NCBI RefSeq assembly: GCF_003265705.1 | Contig: NW_020312775.1 | Coordinates: 943,330 to 1,007,329 of the forward strand | Length of the DNA stretch: 64,000 nucleotides | Direction: 5' to 3' | Source of the DNA: Callorhinus ursinus | Lineage: Eukaryota; Chordata; Mammalia; Carnivora; Otariidae | In this document: positions 24,901 through 36,900 of the stretch, piece by piece | Numbering within the stretch: the first letter of the stretch is position 1 | Layout: each line of letters opens with the position of its first letter | Translations under genes and position numbers: made by a program | Notes under the pieces: generated by a model | Told to the model about the DNA's origin: nothing | Seen by the model: the letters and a program-made list of their open reading frames with translations, nothing else | Databases searched by the model: none

Positions 24901-27900
24901 TCAAATACAGGCCAGATGCCAACTGTAATAAAAATACTTTATGTATAGCCCTAGGTTGTTTTCACTTCTTTAATACCTTCATCTCTCTCCCTGTTCCTGG
25001 TAGTGACAGTCCATTCCATTATGATGATAGGATAACCCTAGTTTGCCCTGATTTGAGGTTTAAATATCTACTCTTGAGTCTTGAGTCAAAATATGAATTT
25101 TATGGGAGCTGACAGCCAGAGCACCAAGACCTAAGAAGCAGTCTATAAATAAAATACTATCAAACAATACAAGTACATAGTTTTAAAAGTCAAATAGTAG
25201 TAATAGGTTAGTAAGGAAAAGTGATGTTTCTCTGTCCTACCCTTCCTTGCTCTTGAGTCTTGCTTTCCAGAAACCACAGCATTTATTTTAGCTATTTCTT
25301 CTGGTGTTCTGTATTTCTAAATAGTACATTATTCTGATGTATTTTGCTCTATCCAAGTTACATATTATTTGTTGACTTCCAGTTATGGCATATAAGAATT
25401 TCTCTCCCTTACTTTGTCTCTCTTCCCAAACTACCCTTCTTCTATTTTTATAGCACAATTCTTGGTTAAATTAGTATTTAGTGTTTCTATTGTTATGACT
25501 ACGTAGATATTCATTCCTGAGCCAAGTACATGTACTAAGATTTTATTTTTCTTTATTGTACAAATTTTCCTTTCATTTTACATTGTGAAAAATTGCAAAC
25601 ATATAAAAGTAAAGAATGGTGTGATGAACCCCATATACCCATTCCCCAGCTTCAAAAACTGTCAGTATGTGTCCAATCTTATTTTATCTATACTCTTACC
25701 CACCCCACATTCCACCAACCCGTTTGGATTAGTTTGAGGCAAATTTCAGACATTATATCATATAAAATGTGAAACTTCAGTGTGAGTTCTAAAAGAAAGA
25801 ACCTAATTTTTTAAACATAACTTCATACCATTATTACATCCAGAAATAAACATTTGTCCCATAATATCAAATATCCAGTAAATATTCAGGTTTGACACTG
25901 ACGTATCACATAAATGGTTCGAGTTTTGTAGGTGGTTTGTTTAAATCAGGATTCAAACAAGGTATGCACATTGCATTTGATTAACATGTCTCTTCATTCT
26001 CTTTTAATTTGTAAGTATCCTTCCCTCTTAATTTTTTTGTCCTTGCAATTTATTTTTTGAAGAAACTGGTTGGTTTTCCTGTGGAAATTCTTATTCTGGA
26101 TTTTGCTGATTGAATTCTCATGATGTCATTTAATGTTCTTCCTCTGTCCCCTGTATTTCCTATAAACTGGTAGATCTAGATGACTAGATTCAGATTTAAC
26201 TTGAGGTGAGAATATTTTTAATGTGTATATGTCTGATGGGCTCTTTTTTGGTGATGTTAAGATTGAATTGTGAATTCAGTGTCATCAGCCTGATCCACTC
26301 ATTAAAAAATTTCCTGTCAGGTTTTCACCTAATGGTTTTCGCAGTCATTGGTGATCATTACCTAGTCAATCATGTCTTCACTTATTAGTTAGAATTCTTC
26401 TAAAAATAACTTTTTCTTATCAGCTATTTGGTTACCCTGATGTACTGATACAATCAAGACAGGGTAAATCCTTGGTTCTTTCACCTTCTTCAAAAGATGA
26501 TCAGTTAAATTTGTTTGTTTCAGTATCATGAAATCATGGTTTTTTTTTAAGATTTTATTTATTTGAGAGAGACAGCAAGAGAGCACAAGCTGGGGGGGGG
26601 GGGGGAGAACAGAGGGAGAGGGAGAAGCAGACTCCCCACTGAGCAGGGAGCCTGACATGGGTCTCGATCCCAGGACCCTGGGATCATGACCTGAGCCGAA
26701 GGCAGACGCTTAATTCACTGAGCCACCCAGGTGCCCCGAAATCATGGATTTTTAACATCCTTGATATGTTTTAGTCCCCTGAATTTACTATTATTTTTTG
26801 GTACTCAAATTGTTTTGTTTGTAGCCAGTTGGAACTGCTTTAAGTTGTCTCAGCCCTAGGATGGCCCTAGTAGTTCTGGAATGATAAGGTATTTCTAGCA
26901 CATCTAGTCTTTTCTGCCTGAGACTGGGAATCAACCATTTCTTCAAGGAATCCTTGTCCCTTTTAGCGGGAAATGGCATTTGGAGGCACGGTATGGGTGC
27001 TAGGGGTGCTTACTTATAGTGGGTTGGTAATGCTTCAAGGCCTTTCTAGTGGACAGAGCCAGGGAATATTTTCTTAAAGAGAAAATATTAGTTCAGAGTG
27101 ATATATTAAAATTAAATTTGGAATGACAGAACTTTTACTGAAATCCTTTAATTTTTATATTTTTATCTTTTGTCTTACAATGAAAATTTGAGTCCTGACA
27201 TTAACATAATTATTTATTCTATTCTACTATATATATATCCTACTGTATGTATTATAATTTCAGAACATGAGTACCAATATTATTACCAACAACTGATAAC
27301 TGAAAAGAGCTTAAGATTTATATCCAATTCCTTTTTGTCACATCATTGTGCTACTTAAATACTACCTCTCTTTGTGGTTAAGCCACTAACTTGGAGTGCC
27401 TGGGTGGCTTAGTAGGTTAAATATCCCACTCTTGATTTTGGCTCAGGTCATGATCTCACAGTCCTGAGATCAAGCCCCATGTTGGGCTCTGCACTCAGCG
27501 CAGAGTCTGCTTGAGATTCTCTCCCTCTCCCTCTGCCCCTTCCCCCTACTCGCACTCTCTCTCTCTTTCTTTCTTTAAATAAATAAAAAAAATTTTTTTA
27601 AGACTAACTTGATACTTGATGCACAGGTTCTTTTTTACTTTTTTTATTTTGCTTCCTTTCAAATTTTAGGGATTGAGTTTTTTCATTTTTATTAAATTTT
27701 ATTTTACAATTTTGTGAAGTATTTACATGGTTCCAAAGTCAAATCTACATAATAAAGGTACCTTTATAGAGGTCTAGCTTTTATCTCTGTCCCTTCTACC
27801 CAGTTCCCTCCCTCCTTCTATAAGTAACAAGTTTTGTTTTTGCTTATTTTTTAAAAAAAATAAGCTTTTCTTAGCTAAAAGGTAGCTTAATATGGACCCT

Positions 27901-30900
27901 GTTCTGCACCCATTTTTTTAAACAATTTTTAAAGGTTTTGTTTATTTATTTATTTTAAAGATTTTATTTATATGTCAGAGAGAAAGCACAAGCAGGAGGA
28001 GCAGCAGAGGGAGAGGGAGAAGCAGGCTCCCCGCTGAGCAGGGAGCCCAATGCGGGATTCGATCCCAGAACCCTGGGATTGTGACCTGAGCCAAAGGCAG
28101 ACACTTAACCGACTGAGCGACCCAGGTGTCCCTTTAAGGTTTTATTTTTAAGTAATCTCAATATCCGATGTGGGGCTTGAACTCAGAACCCTGAGATCAA
28201 GAGTTGTACATTCTATTGACTGAGCCAGCCAGGCGCCCCTGCACCTGACTTTTTTCACATAATATTGCACTTCATTTTTTAAAAAGATTTTATTTTTTTC
28301 ATTTGAGAGAGAGTGAGGGAGAGAGAGAGCGTGAGAGCGCGAGCGGGGGGAGGGGCAGAGGGAGAGAGAGAAGCAGACTCTCCACTGCTGAGCAGGGAGC
28401 CCAATGCAGGGCTCAATTCCAGGACTCTGGGATCATGACCTGAGCCAAAGGCAGATGCTTAACCGACTGAGCCACCCAGGTGCCCCTGCACTTAATTGTT
28501 TTTTTTTTTTTTTTTATAGCTGCATAGTCCTATTCAGTGTGATGGATATTTATAACTTTTTATTGGCATGGATAATTACCTCATTTTTCCATTGGTTTAG
28601 TTTTCTGTGAACCTATTGCTAATTTTTTTTCTCAAGTGCTCTAAGAGCTCTGTCAAACATTTATCTGCCTTCTCCATATGCTCAACAACTTGAGTTCAGT
28701 TTTTTTCCCTGAAGACCTTTTTCTTGGAATCTTCCATCCTAGGCTCTCAGGGTCTTTTGCATGGCTATTATCCCAGGACTCCTTTTGCTACTCTCCTGTC
28801 TTCCTTTTTCCTGTCTTTCCTTTCCCATTTGGCTGGAGTACAACCTCCATTAGATTCCTGAGGAAGTGTGCCTAGGAGGTAAAGTTTTGGAGTCTTTTCA
28901 TGTCTATAAATGTCTTTTCTTTCCTGACATATGACTGAAACTTCTTCTAGATTTCTAGATTTGGGTTTGAATAATTTGCCTTTATAAATTTGAAGATATG
29001 GTTTTGTCATCTGGCCACCAGTGTTGTGTGAGTCTAAATGCTACTTTAAGTCCTGATCCTTTGTAGGTAATTTCCTCTTTTTCTCTAGAAGCTTTATCTC
29101 TTTATCTCTGAAACTTCATGACCCAGTGGGCCTTTTTTTTTTTTTCATTCATTGTGGTGGGTACAAATTAGGACTTGCCAATCTGGAAGCTAATACTTTC
29201 AGATGTGGGAAAATTTCCTGTATTATTTCTTACCTCCTTTCCCTCATTTTCAATATTTTCCTAATATCTCCTATTATTTGAATTTAGGACCTCATGGATT
29301 GAGTCTGTAATCTGCTGCTCATTCCTCTTCTATTTTCTCTCTCTGCCCTTTTGTTTTCCTTTCCGTGAAATTTTTTTGATATAAAAGCCAACATCTTAGG
29401 GGCGCCTGGGTAGCTCAGTCGGTTAAGCGCCTGCCTTCGGCTCAGGTCATGATCCTAGGGTCCTGGGATTGAACCCCACATTGGGCTCCTTGCTCAGCAG
29501 GGAGCCTGCTTCTCTCTCTCCCTCTGTTGCTCCCCCTGCTTGTGTGCTCTCTCTCTCTCTGTCAAATAAATAAAATCTTAAAAAAGCCAACATCTTTATT
29601 GAAATTTTTTGCTATCCTACCTTTAAATTTCAAAAGATTTTTCTTGTTCTCTGATCCTTTTGTATAACATCTTGTTCTTTTTTTTAGTAATATAAAAGTA
29701 ATGTAGTGTGTGTATGTGTTTGTGTGCGTATGTATTTTTTTCTGTTCTTTGAATCGTCTGTTCCTTCAGGAATTTTTTTCCTGTTTTGGTCATTGTCTTT
29801 CACACTGGAGACTTTATTTTTTTTAAATTTTTTTTGAAGATTTTATTTATTTATTTGACAGAGACACAGCGAGAGAGGGGACACAAACAGGGGGAGTGGG
29901 TGAGGGAGAAGCAGGCTTCCCGCCGAGCAGGGAGCCCAATGCGGGGCTCGATCCCAGGACCCTGGGATCATGACCTGAGCCGAACGACTGAGCCACCCAG
30001 GCGCCCCCACACTGGAGACTTTAACCAAACAGCTGTTGATACTTGACTGACTATTCATATTTAAGAGTGAGGCCTTAAAAACCTGATTGGCAGTTCAGCT
30101 TGAGTGGGTTTGTTGATTCTTGGCTTTACTCCAGGTGGTTATGTAATATGTTTGTCTCAGGTGATCTTTACCCTGGAGCTATTCGGTTTCTTGAGAGAAT
30201 TATCTCCAAGTTTCCTGCCTGGCTGCTGGCCTTTTAGAATTGAAGAGTGGGAAAGTGGTGGGATTCCTACCGTTTAGAATGCAGGCTTACATGGAATCTT
30301 CCTGTTTCCACCCCTCTGTCACTCTTAACAGTGCCTGGTATCTCCAAATTCAGTGCTTTTGTGAGTTCATTTTCTCCTGAGAAAAAGATCTCCAGTCTCT
30401 TGCTACAGGAAGATGGATGTTCTTGGTAGGATGAGGATATTTACCAGTTTTGTGTCTAGACTTTCAATTACACCCTCTTTTTAAAAAAGATTTTGTTGGG
30501 GCGCCTGGGTGGCTCAGTCGTTAGGCATCTGCCTTCGGCTCAGGTCATGATCCCGGGGTCCTGGGATTGAGCCCCACATCGGGCTCCCTGCTCAGCAGGA
30601 GGCCTGCTTCCCCCTCTCCTGCTCCCACTGCTTGTGTTCCTGCTCTCGCTGTGTGTGTGTGTCTCTCTCTGTCAATTAAATAAATAAAAAATTAAAAAAA
30701 AGATTTTGTTTATTTATTTGAGAGAAATTGAGAGTGCACAGAGGGAGGAGAAGAGGGAGAGGGACAAGCAGACTCCATGCTGAGCACGAAGCCCCATACA
30801 GGGCTCCATCTCAGACCCTGAGGTCATGACCTGAGCCGAAATCAGGAGTCTGAGGCTCAACCGATTGAGCCACACAGGCTCCCCCTTGTGCCTTACTGGC

Positions 30901-33900
30901 ACCTTCAGGTTTGAGCCTTCCCAGGGTTGTATGGAGTGGGGCACCTGGGTGGCTCAGTTGGTTAAGCGACTGCCTTCGGCTCAGGTCATGATCCTGGAGT
31001 CCCAGGATCGAGTCCCACATCGGGCTCCCTGCTCAGGGGGGAGTCTGCTTCTCCCTCTGACCCTCCCCCCTCTCATGTGCTCTCTCTCTCTCATTCTCTC
31101 TCTCTCAAATAAAATCTTTAAAAAAAACTTATATCTCATCAGGTCCCCCTTTATAGGCAATCTGGATGTAGTTTCCTTCATCTTGCTTCAGTTATCACTT
31201 CAGTCTGCTTTCCATCTTCTGTGATTTTAGTTTTGCTCTTGTCTGTCATTATCTTTGTTCTCCCTTTCATTTATTAATTCAACAAGTGCTATTGAGTACC
31301 TACAAGTGCCAGGCACTACTCTTCTTGGTGCTTAGGATGCAATAATGAAGGAAATATCCCTTCCCTTGTAGAACTTACATTTTAGTCAGGGAGATAGATT
31401 TTTTAAAAAACATAATAAAGTACTCTGAAACAAATAATGCAATATATGTTAAGAAAAAAAAAGAAGAAGATAGCAGGAGGGGAAGAATGAAGGGGGAGAA
31501 ATTGGAGGGGGAGACGAACCATGAGAGATGATGGACTCTGAGAAACAAACTGAGGGTTCTAGAGGGGAGGGGGGTGGGGGGACGGGTTAGCCTGGTGATG
31601 GGTATTAAAGAGGGCATATACTGCATGGAGCTTCGTGTGTTATACGCAAACAATGAATCATGGAACAGTACATCAAAAACTAATGATGTAACGTATGGTG
31701 ATTAACATAACAATAAAAAATTTTTAAAAAGCAGGAAAAAAACCATAATAAAGTAAATTATATGGTATGTTTGAAGGTGATAAGTGTGGCTATGGTCTGA
31801 ATGTTTGTGTCACCCCAGATATCATATGTTGAAATCCTAACACCCAAGGTGATAGTATTAGGAGGTGGGGCCTTTAGGAGGTGATTAGGTCATGAGGGCA
31901 GAGCCCTCATGATTGGGATTAGTGCCCTTATGAAAGAGACCCCAGAGAGCTAGCTTGTCCTTTCCTCCATGGGAAGTTACAAGGAAGAGATGGTTGCCAG
32001 GGAGGAAACAGATTTTTGTTAATTTTTTAACTTTTTTAAATTTAAATTAATTAACATATAGTGTAATACTAGTTTCAGAGGTAGAGTTCAGTGATTCATC
32101 AGTCTTACATAACACCCAGTGCTCATTACATCAAGTGCCCTCCTTAATGTCCGTCACCCAGTTACCCCATCCCCCTACCCCCCTCCCCTCTAGCAGCCCT
32201 CAGTTTGTTTCCTATGATTAAGAGTCTCTTATGGTTTGTCTCCCTCTCTGGTTTCATCTTGTTTCATTTTTTCCTCCTTTTCCCTATGCTCCTCTGTTTT
32301 GTTTCTTAAATTCCATATATGAGTGAAATCATATGGTAATTGTCTTTCTCTGATTGACTTATTTCGCTTAGCATAATACCCTCTAGTTCCATCCACATCG
32401 TTGCAAGTGGCAAGATTTCATTATTTTTGATGACTGAGTAATATTCCATTGTATATATACACCACATCTTCTTTATCTATTCATTTGTTGAATTGTAAAT
32501 AGGATCGATTCCTTGATTTCTCTTTCTTCTTTCTCATTGTTAGTGTATAGAAATGCAACTGGTTTCTGTGCATTGATTTTATATCCTGCCATGATGCTGA
32601 ATTCCTTTATGAGTTCTAGCAGTTTTGGGGTGGTGTCTTTTGGGTTTTCCACCTAGAGTATCATGTCATCTGCCAAGAGTGAGAGTTTAACTTCTTCTTT
32701 GCTGATTCGGATGCCTTTTATTTCTTTTGTTGTCTGAGGCTAGAACTTCTAGTACTATGTTGAGCAATAGTGGTGAGGGTGGACATCCCTGTCTTGTTCC
32801 GGACCTTAGGGGAAAAGCTCTCAGGTTTTCCCCATTGAGAATGATATTTGCTGTGGGCTTTTTGTTTATGGCTTTTATGATATCGAGGTATGTTCCCTCT
32901 ATCCCTACATGCTGGAGAGTTTTAATTAAGAAAGATGCTGTATTTTGTCAAATGCTTTTTCTACATCTTTGAGAGGATCATATGGTTCTTGTCCTTTCTT
33001 TTATTAATGTGATGTATCACCTCGATTGATTTGCGGATGTTGAATCACCCTTGCATCCCAGGAATAAATCCCACTTGGTCCTGATGAATAATCCTTTTAC
33101 TGTACTGTTGGATCCTCTTGGCTGGTATCTTGGTGATAATTTTGGCATCCATGTTCATCAGGGATGTTGGTCTGCAATTCTTTTTGGTGGGGTCTTTGGT
33201 TTTGGGATCAAGATAGTGCTGGCCCCATAGAGAAAGACTTTGGAAGTTTTCCTTCCCTTTCTATTTTTTGAAACCACTTCAGAAGAATAGGTATTAATTC
33301 TTCTTTAAATGTTTGGTCGAATTCCCCTGGGAAGCCACTGGGCCCTGGACTCTGGTTTGTTGGGAGTTTTTTGATTGCTGCTTCAATTTCCTTGCTGGTT
33401 ATGTGCCTTTTCAGGTTTTCTATTTCTTCCTGTTTCAGTTTTGGTAGTTTATATGTTTCTAGGAATGCATTCATTTCTTCCAGATTGCCTAATTTGTTGC
33501 CATATAGTTGCTCATAATATGTTCTTAAGATTGTATTTCTTCAGTGTTGGTTGTGATCTCTCCTCTTTCATTCATGATTTTATTTATTTGGGTCCTTTCT
33601 CTTTTCTTTTTGATAAGTCTGGCCAGGGGTTTATCGATCTTATCAGTTCTTTCAGAGAACTAGCTTACAGTTTCATTGATCTGTTCTGGTTTTTTTTTGG
33701 TTTCTAGTTCATTGATTTCTGCTCTGATCTTTATCACTTCTCTTCTCCTGCTGGGTTTAGGCTTTATTTGCTCTTCTTTTTCTAGCTCCTTTAGGTGTAA
33801 GGTTAGCTTGTGTATTTGAGATCTTTCTTGTTTCTTGAGAAAGGCTTATATTGCTATTTTCTTCCCTCGAAGGACCGCCTTTGCTGCATTCCAAAGGTTT

Positions 33901-36900
33901 TGAACAGTTGTGTTTTCATTTTCATGTTTCCATGAATTTTTTAAAAATTCTTCTTTAATTTCCTGGTTGACCCATTCATTCTTTAGTAGGATGCTCTTTA
34001 GCCTCCATGTATTTGAGTTCTTTCCAAATTTCGTTTTGTGATTGAGTTCCCGTTTCAGAGCATTGTGGTTTGAAAATATGCAGGGAATGTGAGGAAACAC
34101 ATTCTTGTAAGACACTGCATCTGCCAGCATCTTGATCTTGGACTTCCCAGCCTCCAAAACTGTGAGACATACATTTCTCTTTTTATAAGTCACCCAGTTT
34201 GCAGTATTTTTGTTATAGGGGCCCAGCCAGATTAAAACAAGTGCCACAGGAAAAGTAGAGCAGGATCAGGAGGATAAGAAATTCTAGGGTTGGAGGAAGC
34301 CTAGGTTGTAATTTTGTTGTTGTTCTAGAACTTAAAAATATTAAGTAAGCTTATTTAGAGAAGAGGTAGGGAGTTAAATCATGATTCTATAAGTAACAGA
34401 TTTTGTCAGTGTTTATCCTTTGAGATGATAAAAATATGGAATGTTTCATGAATTTGCATGTCCTTCTTGCACAGGGGCCATGCTAATCTCAGTATTATTT
34501 CAATTTTAGTATAGGTGCTTCCAAAGTGAGCATGGGTTATAATTTTAAAAGGGCTCAAGGTAGGCTTCATGAAGAAGACAGTATTTGAATAACTGGGGAG
34601 CAGTTTTGCCTTGCACAGGACATTTGGCAATATCTGGAGACATTTTTGGTTGTTATCACTGAGGGATGATTGGGCAGTGCTACTGGCGTCTAGTGTGGGT
34701 AGAGGCCAGAGATGCTGTCAAACGTCCCCCAGCACATGGGACAGCTCCCCACAACAAAGAATTAGACAGCCCAAAAGGGCAGCAGTGCTGAGGATGAGAA
34801 ACCTTGCATTTAAAACTTAGCGGCTAATAAAAAAAATTAAAAAATAAAAATAAAACTTAGAGGCTGCGAGGGGGTCGGCTATGTAGAGGTCTGAGGGTGG
34901 AGCTTTCTTGGAAAAGAGAAAGCCCATCCTAAGATGGGAACGTGACAGGCTTTTTAGAGGAACTGAAAGTAGGCCCAGAAGTGTTGGACATGGGGTAGGA
35001 TGGTTAATGGGGGCAAGATTATGTAGTGCGTTGGAGGTCATTGTAGGGACTTTGGCTTTTATTCTGAGCCGTTGGAGGTTTTGATGGGCAGGATGTGTCA
35101 TATGATTTGGGTTTCACAGAATCACTCTGGCTGTTGTGTTGTGTATGGATTATTGGAGGACAGGATAGAAACAAGGAGAGACCAGTTGGGAGGCTGTTGC
35201 AGTAATCCAAGTGAGAGATGATATAGAGCAGTGATAGTACTGGTGGAGATGGATGTATGTTGAATTGCATAATGAGGACATCATTGGTGACCTTCACATG
35301 AACCATTCTGGTGGAGTGGTGGGGACCTGATTCTAGTGGGTGAATAGAAGGAGAGGAGTGGAAGGCAGTGAATAAATACGGTTCTTTTAAGTTTTTCTAC
35401 AAGGAGGAGCAGTGAAATATAACAGTGGCTGGTAGGGATAGTGGGGTCAGGAAGTTCCCTTTCTTTGTTAAAGGTGGGAGAGTAAGAGCTTGCTTATATG
35501 TTTATGGGAATGTTCTAGTAGTAAGGCAGGAAAATGATGATGGTGCAGGAGAAAGAGAAGGGAGAATTGGTGGAGTAATGAGCTTAAATCAGCTTGTGCC
35601 TTTTTTATTCCTTTATTTCATTTTAGTAGGATTTCTTTTAGAGAGTGCGTGCATGTGTGCATGCAGGGGTGGGGGTGGGGCCAAGGGAGAGGGAGAGAAA
35701 GAATCTTAAGCAAGCTCCAGGCCCAGCACAGAGCCCAATGCGGTGCTCGATCTCATGTCCCTGAGATCATGACCTGAGCCAAAATCAAAAATCGGACGCT
35801 TAACCAACTGGGCCACCCAGGGGCTCCCATTTTAGTAGGATTTTTATAAGGAATATTCTGTTATTTTAACTAGAAGCCCCTTTCACTCTTCATAGTTAGG
35901 CCTTGCCATATAGGAATAAGAGTTTCAGTCTCCATTTTATAAATGAAGAAACCAAGGTCTCGGTTCATACAGTGGAGGAGCTGTATTTCATATCTATTTA
36001 CCATTATCTTTCAGGTCGGACTCAGTTTTTCAATTTCCTATCCTTCCGGGACCCCAGTGACCTTTGAATCTTGCTTCCAGAAAACATTGCTTTCCAACCA
36101 GCCAGTAACTAACAGTTGAACCGGTCTTTTTTATTAAAATCACCAACCTCAAAATTTGAAAAATATGTTCAGTGTAGTTAAGCATATCTTATATTGCATG
36201 TTTATGACAGTGTAGCAAAAGTGATTAAGTGCAGCCTTAATTGACTTTACCCTCTCAGACAGCACTTTTTTTTGGTATAACTTCTCCTTCCATGCATCGT
36301 TTGGGGGTTTGTTTGAAAATACAGTGGAACTAGAACACACGTATTACAAAAATGAAAGGAGCTAGTAAATCAGTGTGTCCTGTTGTGCTAGCCACTGGCT
36401 TGTGTTTGAAAAGTTTAGCTTTAAGGATTTTTGCTATCCCAGCTACTAAATCAGGATTGCATCTGACTTGTACTCACAAGGAGGAAATGAAGCATCCAGC
36501 TAAGCCATGGTGTAGTTGGTACCTGGTTATATGAAGGAATATAGAAATGATGGGTGTATATCAGGAAGTTAAAAATAAGAGTGGAATCCTAGCAACCTAG
36601 TGCTGTATTAGGAGTTGCTTCCAGGAGGAATTCATAGAAATAGAAGATTATTGTACTTCATAGTGTACATAGAATAAATTGAGACTCTACATAGAAACAC
36701 CTTTCCTGTTCATTCAGTCATACTTTATTTCAATAATAATTATTGAGCACCTACTATGTACCAGACTAAGGATACAATTCTAAGCCTTCATGGAGCTTAG
36801 TGTTTGGAAAATACAATGGATAATATTCCTCTGTGAGGTTGCAGGGCAGGGATCCTGTTTCTTATATCAGTACATTAGTTTGCTAGAGCTGCCATAATAA

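Noticed and set aside
33208..33474. 88-codon minus frame resembling a polymerase
   Set aside because: It is the L1 reverse-transcriptase remnant of the L1 inside the MaLR LTR, without an intact ORF2.
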